Made by a program: the position numbers and the translations under genes
Shown here: positions 44,401 to 51,088 of the stretch, piece by piece
How the letters are laid out: each line of letters begins with the position of its first letter
How positions within the stretch are numbered: position 1 is the stretch's first letter
Assembly: GCA_015056815.1 (NCBI GenBank)
Contig: SVFN01000008.1
Location: 1 to 64,000, forward strand
Length of the DNA: 64,000 bases
Direction: 5' to 3'
Origin: Lachnospiraceae bacterium
Lineage (GTDB): Bacteria > Bacillota > Clostridia > Lachnospirales > Lachnospiraceae
The notes under the pieces: generated by a model
Database searches by the model: none
What the model was told of the DNA's origin: nothing
The model's input: the letters and a program-made list of their open reading frames with translations, nothing else

Positions 44401-47400
44401 GCCCCGCTTCGTTTAAGGTCACTTCTCCTGTTACTTCTTTATAATACTGCACACCTCCCACTTTCAGAGTATCCTTCGGTGTCACAGTGTAAGAAAGCGT
44501 CGTTCCCTTCGTGACATTCAGATCCGTCGTGATCCTGCCGTTTTTTCTCCAGATCACAGCATAATCCGTTCCTTCTGTAAGAACTGTTCCGTCGTTTCCT
44601 TTGACGGTAAGTGCAGGTGAACACATCTGAACGATCGTCAGGGTAAAGGACGGATCAATGGGCGCCGTATTGTTTTCCCCTGCCGTCCCTGTGTAATGGA
44701 AGGTAATGGTATAGGTGCCGGGCGCAAGACTCGCAAGCCACGCCTGTTTGATCGTGACAGAGCCCTTTGCCGCCGTATAGTCTGTTCCGTTAACCAATGT
44801 ATCTTCCCCGCATTGGATGGAGTCAAAAGTAAAGCTGCCATCGTTTTTGCTGATCGCAAAATCCGCAATCGATGTCGTATTGATCGTCTTCGCCGTCGTG
44901 CCAAGACTCGGCTGTGTGACTACCGGTGTCGGAGGTGTCGGAGGATCGGGCTCCTCGGGCTCGATCGGATCATCTAAGGAAGAAGGCCGGAAGGTCTTAT
45001 AGAAGCTTTCTTCCTCAAGCGGCACACGAACCGTCACCAGATTCGAGCAGATTTCCGGATTCTCTTTGGAGATCGCCTGGATACCGATGATCAGATCCTC
45101 CCCGTTGTAAAAGCCCTTCATTTCCTCCTCAGGAGTAGTAGCCGTCCCGGGGAACTGGTAAACCGATACCGGAATCGTGCCCATGCTTGCATCGATGGAC
45201 GCGGAATTATAACCGATCCAAGGATTGTCCGGATTCAGCACTTCTCCCTTGTAGTTACACCACTGCCAGTTGTGTCTGCCATATTTATCCTCGGCATAGG
45301 TAGCATAGCCGCTGGTACCGCTGGCAACCTTGGACAGATCCTCTTTCATGGGCGCAACATGATAGATCATGTTCTCATCTTTTGTCATCCGCACGGTTGC
45401 GACCGCCCACTTACCCCCGGTAAATGTTTTAAGCACAGGATTATCCGGGTCAATATTGACATTAAACTCTCTCTCGTCCTCCTGCAGCGTCCCCAGACTG
45501 ACATAGATGTCCTCCGGATCCGGCAGGGGAACCTTTAAATACGCATTTTTGCTGTACGCGGAGTCTACGCCCGGTATGCCTTCGGTCTGCATCACGATAT
45601 AGACGACATCACCGATCGCCGGATAATTTTCAATCCCCTGTGAAAGCCGAAGTGGTGTGACCAGTCTGCCCTTTCCGGTCGCACGGTTGAAGGTCACGCC
45701 CTCCTGACCGTAGTCCATGGAATCCCAGGCAAGGACATACCATTCCCCACTTACACCGGGCTTGGTAATCGTAAACGGCGTCGTATCAGCAGGGTTGTAC
45801 TCCGGTTTTTGCGCCGTGATCATATACACTTCAAAGTAGCCGGATGCGGTATCCTCTGTCGTGAAATCCACGGTAAGGGTATGTGTCCCCGCATTGTAAG
45901 AGGTCTTCGTGATCTTCGGTGCCGCGTCAGAGTGAGTCGCCGTCGCAACCGTAAGGGTGAAGGTCTCTGTCACACTGCTTTGCACCACATCTGCCGGCGT
46001 CGTTTCTAACAGAGCAATATCAAATGTATAGGTGCCTGCCTCCGTGACAGTGCCGGAAAGGATTCCCTTCGCCTCATCAAATGTCACACCCGTCGGAAGA
46101 GAATTGCCCGAATCCAGTTTCCACGAAAGGGTATCCTCCTCATAACCCGCCACTCCTTCGAGTGTGACACTGAAAGGAGTCCCCGTCTGGGCAGCGATCT
46201 TCTTCGAGGATTTGATCATGGGTTTCTTTACCTCTACATTCAACGTAAATACCTTTGTCGTTTTGGTTTCCACGCCGCCTGCCGTTTCCGTCAGCGTGAC
46301 CGTAACCTCCATCGGCGCACGTGTATTCAAAGTCGGCGTACCGGTGATCGCGGCACTGCTTCCGTTTGAAGTAAATTCCAGCCCGAGCGGCAGTCCCATA
46401 TCCTTCCCGCTGGTATTGTATTGATCTGTCGTGGTACAAGACCATGCCAGTGTGCCGCCCTTTCCTGCACTGCCGGTAAAAGTCAGATTGACAGGGCAGT
46501 TTTTATATTCGGTCACGGTATCTCCGACGGTCGTTGTAATGGCAGTATCTCCGGAAGATGAACCTGAATTTTCATTCTCGCCCGGTCCCATGCCGCTGCC
46601 CGGATCCGTGCCCTCGCTGACCGTAAATTCCACTGCGGGAGACCGGCGGTATTCTGTCACCTTGGTGCTTCCCGATGAACGGTCTATTTTATGAATGATA
46701 AGTCCTGTGGTATAAGTTGCTCCCGGCTCCGGAGTGAGGGATTCCCCTTCCGCAAATGTCCCGTCGTTGCAAAACCACGCACTGTTTCCGTTTTTCTCAA
46801 GCATACAGTCAGACCATGCGCCATGACTCATCAGTACGTTAAAGTCGGGTTCTTCCGACCAGCGCAGGGTATTCACCCAGCCATAAGAAAAATCATAGGG
46901 ATCCTGAATCCCGTCCTGTGGCCACACATATGCTTCTGCCTCATAGCTCACCTGCGATGTGGGCGTTAAAGCATCATCCCCCTCCCACTGGTAAGCGATC
47001 TCCATATGCTTTTCATTCATATAGGGAAGTCCCATTGCCCAGTCCACGGTCGTCTCTGCCATATCAGTCGCCAGGATTTCTTCCGACTCTACGTTATCCT
47101 CATCGATCATGGTACGTTTATAAATGACAAGCTGCCAGGTACATCGATCGCCGATCTGGATCGCTTCATTCAACGTATTCAAAAAATTGCCGTGCAGCAT
47201 CCCGGTATAGCTTCCTTCGGATGTCTGTATCTGCCGTCTGGAAATGCTCGTCTGCCAGTAATTGCTGCCAAGCCCGCTGATGTGTGTGCGTTTCGGACTG
47301 TCTGCCGGCCAGTTGTTCATACTTGCCAGATTCTTTAAGCTGTTTTTGACCTGCGACAGATTATTCGGCGACACATACAGCTCTGCGTCATACCAGGATC

Positions 47401-47695
47401 CGCTTGCAGGCGCAGTAAGCCCTGTCGCCGTCCACGTCAGGTACACAGACGGATCACGGTCAACTTCCGTGATATTGCCGGTGTCAGGATCTGTCTGCCA
47501 GTTACTGTCTGTCAGATGAAACTCATTGATCATAATGCCCGGCTCCTGCGGTACCACGACTGCTGCCTGCAGCCGCAGATTTTCCATCGGCAGCATGGTG
47601 ACTACCATCGCAAGCGTCAGCAAAAGAGACAGCATGCGTTTCATCATGGTCTTTTTGGTTCTGTGTTTTTTGGTTGTCGTTTTTGTTTTTCCCAT
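38453..47695 (-). CDS. Giant secreted multidomain protein (3080 residues)
   Basis: Exported protein: very basic N-terminus, then signal helix (about 20-45). Tandem Ig-like and putative-Ig/cadherin-like domains follow (about 400-600; LPTGVTFDEAKGILSGT), an X2-like domain near 930, more Ig/Fn-like segments, then an unusual helical region (about 2380-2630) with no beta domains. After that come a carboxypeptidase-regulatory-like domain (about 2650-2720; GADGWYQWFVPEGEW), an InlB-type repeat (about 2882-2945; GYRFAGWQLDGVDYDF), and a Lys-rich cadherin-like C-terminal domain ending KVKVK. No LPXTG. AGGAGG lies 8 nt before the ATG. Likely a surface or matrix protein; no enzyme domain recognised. It lies upstream of module copy 2, as the GLUG giant does for copy 1. 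Confidence 0.87.
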   Translation of the reverse strand: MGKTKTTTKKHRTKKTMMKRMLSLLLTLAMVVTMLPMENLRLQAAVVVPQEPGIMINEFHLTDSNWQTDPDTGNITEVDRDPSVYLTWTATGLTAPASGSWYDAELYVSPNNLSQVKNSLKNLASMNNWPADSPKRTHISGLGSNYWQTSISRRQIQTSEGSYTGMLHGNFLNTLNEAIQIGDRCTWQLVIYKRTMIDEDNVESEEILATDMAETTVDWAMGLPYMNEKHMEIAYQWEGDDALTPTSQVSYEAEAYVWPQDGIQDPYDFSYGWVNTLRWSEEPDFNVLMSHGAWSDCMLEKNGNSAWFCNDGTFAEGESLTPEPGATYTTGLIIHKIDRSSGSTKVTEYRRSPAVEFTVSEGTDPGSGMGPGENENSGSSSGDTAITTTVGDTVTEYKNCPVNLTFTGSAGKGGTLAWSCTTTDQYNTSGKDMGLPLGLEFTSNGSSAAITGTPTLNTRAPMEVTVTLTETAGGVETKTTKVFTLNVEVKKPMIKSSKKIAAQTGTPFSVTLEGVAGYEEDTLSWKLDSGNSLPTGVTFDEAKGILSGTVTEAGTYTFDIALLETTPADVVQSSVTETFTLTVATATHSDAAPKITKTSYNAGTHTLTVDFTTEDTASGYFEVYMITAQKPEYNPADTTPFTITKPGVSGEWYVLAWDSMDYGQEGVTFNRATGKGRLVTPLRLSQGIENYPAIGDVVYIVMQTEGIPGVDSAYSKNAYLKVPLPDPEDIYVSLGTLQEDEREFNVNIDPDNPVLKTFTGGKWAVATVRMTKDENMIYHVAPMKEDLSKVASGTSGYATYAEDKYGRHNWQWCNYKGEVLNPDNPWIGYNSASIDASMGTIPVSVYQFPGTATTPEEEMKGFYNGEDLIIGIQAISKENPEICSNLVTVRVPLEEESFYKTFRPSSLDDPIEPEEPDPPTPPTPVVTQPSLGTTAKTINTTSIADFAISKNDGSFTFDSIQCGEDTLVNGTDYTAAKGSVTIKQAWLASLAPGTYTITFHYTGTAGENNTAPIDPSFTLTIVQMCSPALTVKGNDGTVLTEGTDYAVIWRKNGRITTDLNVTKGTTLSYTVTPKDTLKVGGVQYYKEVTGEVTLNEAGQPVNVKLAEQGTVTILPKTGGEMLSGSYTVTWYDVNNRKLRSETFSNNTNGVTSPMVDAGMYGLKYEIKMNGANAEEYNDVTKTAVEVKFANTTVDVNINQKNNITLNVTGTKRSGEAVTKQDYTVIWYTSDDDGQTFQKIGKAGAELKNINFELGTKLYYEILPLDYSGNGKTVHNWLEFHVLPVNAERYVTVTESKHTEDAAPLVPVKQVTLTGTVTNMEGVGNTNLEISASQTPWDGCSIQPSTWWYHNQLDQYTFSVTGNQYSATVYDFDTNVKIKDKSENFDTAYRFVKGGDTMKAEDVTMTSALLPDSIGIRVNRMTPEFDTGWHDNGNGEEIYGGYGFVREYDASSYEEAAYFTFELFNVTQNKAVPKEDYTVQYNGAVQEVQFHREKIEGDGEHPGSGSVKMGDKLRLTMTVPEENRENIHADLTGPFTSEVTVRKYWNENDYRTGTYRFAFDYNAWGKIGLETEYDAYYWETYGLYDEEGNLSLSGTKACWWNAASIEAAAGTYTLCIWRNTQWISTAPATLAELKKLLKEGEYQERTVTAQVGKVTIPGPSLGKCVPLDNRSLFTDDSGFLQEMTTASGGEETQFRLSYQVNDAIRQANPKGLYAIRVNLSSKTPSCILRKQEDHDWMTGKNEKYDRYINLYVDGELDTDNTVRLLYYSYNGLSENPKGFIVYTDKPEGTIFFSVIGDMYSTSTFTFNADGWLCGEQDEYGGWKESYNSKLQGSIGSTVYNVVPSSNCSLYFASDYLRMPDNGAEERNDYENGIWVYSLPYKTVKLYLDDVEIASGRSDSNGMTMFSVKMDESLKLKFEAGWSRTGRHTLYAETIVKEAEGGKPAETTRSQTYERECLAKTGDIRPAQLTGLKIQCTGSHGTFPIKDMMRYKGTTNTDRRNPDIIYSSYTVQSGAGTGYNFVATVENADWVDGDLTLWLTANTLETYRIPLKRVEGTNEYKGGIAQDNLIFGMWEVTISSKKPEKTGEAADAGTLESVGKSADDITLLDVVDEAETMVVNPATGEEMTLAAYDKWFEDTYLKHPDGTEKTEEELTAMINETNAAELENCENFFNSMAKITGTELPEGMVFDGSDESLAKMRTYLGINVIYPLAIQEEDDEDTKDIKSQLAQWEDWEGTVTTMLDGSERHKFLKLLVETSQKDQKPHNYSLEITIYTKNAAGIPDFAVVDVIDCGVSEVEDASIVDQGVDLYEYMSGLAEELEENGLTPQEGPNEENISPQFAPLYTAAKDLDAKFGNNDHGNWSAKVQSFTEIAAFEPQTISKVEQLNNAMKQNTKNMNNGNNTNLQNQWWYQRGDQLRQQNANNQDAGAKEGSALTILASNLKDMIETGQKTGKLNDAEIKELKQMQKKVKAIQDTLSVNTAYTIGKSEYEVAKEIKDSIDFMKNGAKAASEGAKALGEYMKDTAKDVAVDYGKESLYESISKDNSYLYKANPAYWGLKAGAKIHEWLTGEEGVADQVEDGFAEAEADLKKLAVDPERRIKEVFDDLNAEKLRQAEEDINNIVDTLNNKYGLNKVRTRRTTSRNTNYGRAKAHIDPEGIVYEAVLSNPVEGATATVYEKTTAHPEGEEWDAATCGQENPQVTGADGWYQWFVPEGEWQVRVTAPEGSGLSDNTSADHKNANKDDGSAKGWLPVMPVQLGINIPLTSTASPDVKKCDIYPGYANVEFGLYMDVTGLNSSNITVKDEQGNLIPCTITLPDEDKDPLDETKHYAKNVRLTPKDGKGFDKDKTYQIAVKKGLDAYNEKALEADFDSGLIAVAGAVAAFTVSFDSDGGSRVDAQTIYDGDSAVRPADPAKKGYRFAGWQLDGVDYDFSRPVTADITLKAVWKENGSTGENPGGNTDKPSVTPAPKPTVVTKAANTLTVKAKTVKVKYKALQKKNQKIKVKKAMSVSKAQGKVTYKLTGVSKSKFKKYFKVNAKTGQITVRKKLKKGTYKLKIAVTAAGNGSYNALTKTVTVKVKVK

Positions 47696-47715
47696 AGACT
47701 TTTCCTCCTATTATG

Positions 47716-47823
47716 AGTTCCGTATCCGAACAAATGGTGCGGACAGGCAGAGAACATTCTCTCCTCTGTCGCATTCGCTCCGCCGTCGTTCATTGTCCTC
47801 TGGCACCATTTTTCGAATACTGT
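47716..47823 (-). repeat. Shared leader element, copy B
   Basis: About 108 bp in the 5' untranslated region of the second giant gene, just before its ribosome site. It matches copy A at 34242-34348 along its whole length, including the GAGAA-TG-TTCTC hairpin, TGGTGC/GCACCA arms and the distal ATACTGT. Confidence 0.82.
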
Positions 47824-47825
47824 CA

Positions 47826-47876
47826 TGAGTTCCGTGTCCGCGTCGTTCATCGTTCTCTGACTTTTTTCCGGATACT
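47826..47876 (-). repeat. Shared leader element, partial copy C in tandem with copy B
   Basis: It keeps both ends of the element (AGTTCCGTGTCCG and CGTCGTTCATCGTTCTCTG) but lacks about 54 bp of the middle. It lies directly next to copy B. Confidence 0.65.
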
Positions 47877-48012
47877 CTCCTCTCCTCGGTGTCACATCAT
47901 GTCCTATGTCTGTGGTTTACGGGTTGCTCTTCATCTGATCATGAGCGGCATCAGTCCTTCGCCATTCACGATTGTTTTTCAGCGTTTTTTTGCACGCGTA
48001 TTTGCATTCAAT

Positions 48013-48081
48013 TTTATACTCCTTCTCGATTTTTTCAACCAATTATGTCTATTCGGTCGATTTTCGCGTCTATTCAGTCGA
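48013..48081 (-). promoter_or_regulatory. Candidate promoter of the second giant gene with two direct repeats upstream
   Basis: Minus strand TTGGTT (48037-48042), 18 bp, TATAAA (48013-48018). Directly upstream, TCGACCGAATAGAC (48047-48060) and TCGACTGAATAGAC (48068-48081) form direct repeats 21 bp apart, two helical turns, as expected for a dimeric activator site. The predicted leader is about 310 nt and contains the shared leader elements. Confidence 0.5.
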
Positions 48082-48108
48082 AAAAATATTATTTTCAGCT
48101 TTTTTAAC

Positions 48109-48146
48109 AAAAAAAGTCCATTTCTTTCCACTGTTTGAAAGAAATG
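48109..48146 (-). terminator. Terminator of the 69-residue ORF
   Basis: CATTTCTTTC pairs with GAAAGAAATG; on the minus strand the stem is followed by GACTTTTTTT. Confidence 0.75.
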
Positions 48147-48164
48147 AACTTTCCTGTTCTTTTT

Positions 48165-48374
48165 TTATGCAGCAACAGCCTGCACCAATCCTTTCGCTTC
48201 CCCGCAGTCCACTGCAATCTGTGTGACGTATTCAAATAATTTTACAAGCAGCGAATCATCATAGGCTCCGCTCTCGCACTCCATATGATATCCGCTCGTT
48301 TCCTCTCCCGATAGAATCTCCAGATGCGAATCTGTAATCTTTTTCTGCTCCAAATGCCGTTCGGAACGCATCAT
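48165..48374 (-). CDS. Small hypothetical protein
   Basis: A 69-residue acidic protein starting MMRSERHLEQKK, with SGYHMECESGAYDDSLLVKLFEY in two helical stretches. No family recognised. The ribosome site is weak, so the start is uncertain (the frame opens with TTG at 48383). Support: a terminator directly after it, and a candidate promoter at 48511-48538. Confidence 0.45.
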   Translation of the reverse strand: MMRSERHLEQKKITDSHLEILSGEETSGYHMECESGAYDDSLLVKLFEYVTQIAVDCGEAKGLVQAVAA

Positions 48375-48510
48375 CGTATGCAAAATCCGAATAGATAGGA
48401 TTCTGCTTTTATGAAATTGAAAAATGGTAAAAGCATTGAAATTTCAGATCTTGTTTAGATAAACAGATATTCAGATACTACTCGCTTGAAATGTTCCTTA
48501 CTTTTCGTTT

Positions 48511-48538
48511 ATTGTAACATGGATTTCTCCGTCGGCAA
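48511..48538 (-). promoter_or_regulatory. Candidate promoter of the small hypothetical gene
   Basis: Minus strand TTGCCG, 16 bp, TACAAT. Confidence 0.4.
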
Positions 48539-48567
48539 TCGGAAAATTCCCCAAAAGCAGCCCAAAG

Positions 48568-48609
48568 GCAAAAGCCCGTTTCCTGCTATCGATATAGCGG
48601 AAACGGGCT
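48568..48609 (-). terminator. Terminator of grcA
   Basis: Minus strand AGCCCGTTTCC, loop, GGAAACGGGCT, then TTTGCC. Confidence 0.82.
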
Positions 48610-48672
48610 GAAAGCATTTTAGAGAGGGAAAAACAGATAAAGTCATTTTTACTCTGAGAGTCACGCAATCAA

Positions 48673-48915
48673 TTAAATTGCCTCATGGAAGGTTCTGGAA
48701 ATTACATCCGCCTGCTGCTCCGGTGTGAGCTTGATGAAGTTTACCGCATAACCGGAAACGCGGATCGTAAGCTGCGGATATTTCTCCGGATTTTTCTGGG
48801 CATCCAAAAGAGTGTCCCTGTTTAATACATTGACATTCAGGTGATGTCCGCCCTTTGAAGAATATCCATCCAATAAAGATACTAAATTATCAACCTGTGC
48901 TGTGTTTTGTGACAT
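48673..48915 (-). CDS. grcA: Autonomous glycyl radical cofactor (GrcA/YfiD-like)
   Basis: An 80-residue protein that equals the C-terminal glycyl-radical segment of pyruvate formate-lyase. Seen: [20 protein letters not shown] and [10 protein letters not shown], whose Gly carries the radical. In E. coli GrcA (127 residues) replaces the damaged end of PFL after oxygen exposure. This one is a shorter form without the N-terminal part. GAGGAGG lies 7-8 nt before the ATG. An FNR-type regulator gene is directly upstream, and a palindromic site is placed for class II activation. No pfl or activase gene is in the window. Confidence 0.9.
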   Translation of the reverse strand: MSQNTAQVDNLVSLLDGYSSKGGHHLNVNVLNRDTLLDAQKNPEKYPQLTIRVSGYAVNFIKLTPEQQADVISRTFHEAI

Positions 48916-48985
48916 AATAAATACCTCCTCAATTTTCTTTGTATGCTTGTAACGGTTTCGTTGTGTTATTGTTCCTTACATGCTT

Positions 48986-49027
48986 ATCATAGGATAAACA
49001 GATCAACTTTTCAGTAACATATGTTAC
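48986..49027 (-). promoter_or_regulatory. grcA promoter with Crp/Fnr-type palindrome at -41.5
   Basis: The perfect 14-bp palindrome GTAACATATGTTAC (49014-49027) is centred 41.5 bp upstream of the start predicted from the -10 TATGAT (48986-48991). There is no good -35. This is the layout of a class II FNR/CRP-activated promoter; the likely activator is encoded at 49052-49714. Confidence 0.6.
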
Positions 49028-49051
49028 AAAAAATAAAAATAATTGTTATTT

Positions 49052-49714
49052 TTATCCGGAATACTGCTCCAGTTCTTCCCGGTCGTTTATGAGAATCCTC
49101 GATCTGGAGACATCGATCAAACCATCCTCCTGCATATTCATAAGTTCCCTGGAAAGTGACGGTCTGGTCGTCCCCAGATAATCCGCCAGTTCTTCCCGGT
49201 TCATATTCAAAAGCAGCCTATCCCCCGCTCCCGCCTGATCCAGAATCCACATGGAGATCCGCTCTCTTAAGGTCTTTCCGGAAAGAAGGTACAGCTTTTT
49301 GGTCATCATAAAGTTTTTGCCGGACTGGATTTCCAGCATGTTTTTTACAATGAGCTGATGTTTCCCGCACGCATTGTGGCAAAACCCATAGAAAAACTTC
49401 CACGGGATCTCCAGCAGACGGCACTTCTCATTGGTAATGGCATCATACCAGTACTGCTTCTCGTCGGAAAACAAAAACATTTCCCCCAGCACATCCTTCG
49501 CATATACCAGAAACAGGACATTGCGCTTGCCGGACAGATAATCCTTGGCGATCATGACAGAACCCTCCAGCAGAAGATACATGTTCTGCGGCACATCACC
49601 CTGTCTGAATACATACTCATCTTTCCCCAGCTCGATCACTCGTGCTTTGGCACAGGTCATCATTTTATCAATTTCTTCCTGTGTGATCCCCTGGAATAAT
49701 TTACAGTTTTTCAT
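49052..49714 (-). CDS. Crp/Fnr-family transcription regulator
   Basis: A 220-residue regulator: cyclic-nucleotide-binding-type beta barrel (about 15-115; YVFRQGDVPQNMYLLLEGSV), long dimer helix, and a C-terminal winged helix (about 150-210) with ELADYLGTTRPSLSREL as the recognition helix region. Several Cys are present (Cys4, Cys20, Cys97, Cys109, Cys113), but not in the N-terminal spacing of E. coli FNR, so an Fe-S cluster is only possible. AGGTG lies 6 nt before ATG 49714. It lies upstream of grcA in the same direction and is the probable activator of it. Confidence 0.85.
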   Translation of the reverse strand: MKNCKLFQGITQEEIDKMMTCAKARVIELGKDEYVFRQGDVPQNMYLLLEGSVMIAKDYLSGKRNVLFLVYAKDVLGEMFLFSDEKQYWYDAITNEKCRLLEIPWKFFYGFCHNACGKHQLIVKNMLEIQSGKNFMMTKKLYLLSGKTLRERISMWILDQAGAGDRLLLNMNREELADYLGTTRPSLSRELMNMQEDGLIDVSRSRILINDREELEQYSG

Positions 49715-49740
49715 CGTTGTCACCTGCTTTCTTTTTTTCA

Positions 49741-49777
49741 GAGAAACGCACCGGCTTGCCCTGCAAACCGGCGCGTT
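49741..49777. repeat. Hairpin in the leader of the Crp/Fnr-type gene
   Basis: GAAACGC and GCGTTTC arms with CCGG pairing inside, just before the ribosome site. There is no T-run after it on the minus strand, so it is not a simple terminator; it may affect translation. Confidence 0.45.
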
Positions 49778-49883
49778 TCTTCGGCCGTTTATTCTCCCCG
49801 CCGGAGAATTCTATCTCAACACAATGCCCATGTGCCCAAGGCACTCTGTCATTGTAATCTGATTACTCAAATCCGCTACTACT

Positions 49884-49960
49884 CACAGTCATAAAAATGC
49901 AGGAGTAGGATTGTCGAGCTCGCTCGTAAGAGAATAATCCTGTATTTTTATGAAACTGTG
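49884..49960. repeat. Long inverted repeat after the coiled-coil gene
   Basis: CATAAAAATGCAGGA and TCCTGTATTTTTATG pair over 14 of 15 bases, with CACAGT/ACTGTG beyond and GGATT/AATCC inside. It could be the terminator of the gene ending at 49972 or a short mobile repeat. Confidence 0.5.
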
Positions 49961-49971
49961 AATAGTTATCT

Positions 49972-50958
49972 TTAAAAGTTCAAGTCGATCTTGATCCCCT
50001 TTAGGTCTTCATTGATCAGGTTATTCTCTGCGATCATTTTCTGGATCACCTTCTGCACTTTGGCGATCTGGCTGACAGACTGCTTCTGTGTGACCGCCCC
50101 TGCCTGCAACTTATGAAGCTCGGCTTCTCCCTCGATCAGCTCTTTTTCATCCTTGCGTTCTTCCTTGATCTTCTCGATCTGTTCTGTCCGTTCTTCCTTG
50201 GCTTCCTTGGCTTCCTCCGCGTTTTCCTGCTGCTCCTTCTGTTGTTCTTCGACGTGATCGGTTCCCTCTTTCACAAGCATCCCCATAATCTCATCACCGG
50301 CAGCTTCCAGAATCTGATCGGCGGCTTTTTGCGCCTTTATCATTTCCTGGGATTTATCCTGCGCGGATTTGCCCATCTGGATCGACTGTGTCAGCGCTTC
50401 TCTTTTTTTCTGCTCAAAATCTGCTTCCGCTTCAAGCCCTTTCAATGCCCCGTTTAACGACAGATAATCCTTCTGGTAATCCGTCAGTGGCGTCGTCTGC
50501 AGTTCCCGCAGTCTCACCTTCTCCTCCTCACCGAAGGAATCGTAGGCATAACCGTTTACATTGTTCTGGTATTTCTCTAATAATTCCAGATCCTTCTGCT
50601 CGGTGGAATCCGCACTCACTCCATACTTTTCCTGCAAGCCGTCCCTAAGCTGTCGCATTTCATCAACCCGGTCCCTGAGCGCCCTCTCCTCGGAAACACT
50701 TGCTGTTTTTTCGGCTTCCATATCCTGAATGCCCTTTGCAAGATTGCTCTCTCTTGCCCATGCATCGCCAATCAGCTTCATTGCCTTTTGTCTGGCACTT
50801 TCCTTTCTGGCTTCGACCTGGCTTTTCGTATCGCCGATTCTGCTCAGGCTGCTGCCATCAATGCTTTTGTGATTTTCTTTTGGTTCGTTCCCTTCAAAAG
50901 CCCTGCCCGCCTGATAGTTCTCCGGTTGATACTGATTCATTCTGATTGCCACTGACAT
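49972..50958 (-). CDS. Coiled-coil protein of unknown function
   Basis: About 328 residues, no signal peptide or membrane helix. The N-terminus is polar and disordered (Gln/Asn-rich), followed by charged helices; a very Glu/Lys-rich coiled coil lies at about 230-290 (EEQQKEQQENAEEAKEAKEE). The C-terminus is a smaller amphipathic domain ending KIDLNF. ATG 50958 is chosen, with GGGTG just upstream; the frame opens at 50991. It is paired with the DUF6033-like gene upstream (gap about 130 bp), and both have similar polar N-termini and EK-rich helices. Function unknown. Confidence 0.7.
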   Translation of the reverse strand: MSVAIRMNQYQPENYQAGRAFEGNEPKENHKSIDGSSLSRIGDTKSQVEARKESARQKAMKLIGDAWARESNLAKGIQDMEAEKTASVSEERALRDRVDEMRQLRDGLQEKYGVSADSTEQKDLELLEKYQNNVNGYAYDSFGEEEKVRLRELQTTPLTDYQKDYLSLNGALKGLEAEADFEQKKREALTQSIQMGKSAQDKSQEMIKAQKAADQILEAAGDEIMGMLVKEGTDHVEEQQKEQQENAEEAKEAKEERTEQIEKIKEERKDEKELIEGEAELHKLQAGAVTQKQSVSQIAKVQKVIQKMIAENNLINEDLKGIKIDLNF

Positions 50959-51088
50959 ATTTTCACCCGCCTTATTTCTCACAATCCGCAAAGCGTTTCT
51001 CCCATACCGATTCCGATTCGCAAACGCCTCCAGCCCACGGCTTCATTTCCTCTTTCCATACAGACTCTTTTGTCTGACCACAGGCTGC

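Noticed and set aside
38453-47695. Sortase anchoring of the giant proteins
   Set aside because: Neither giant protein has an LPXTG-like motif with a C-terminal hydrophobic helix.
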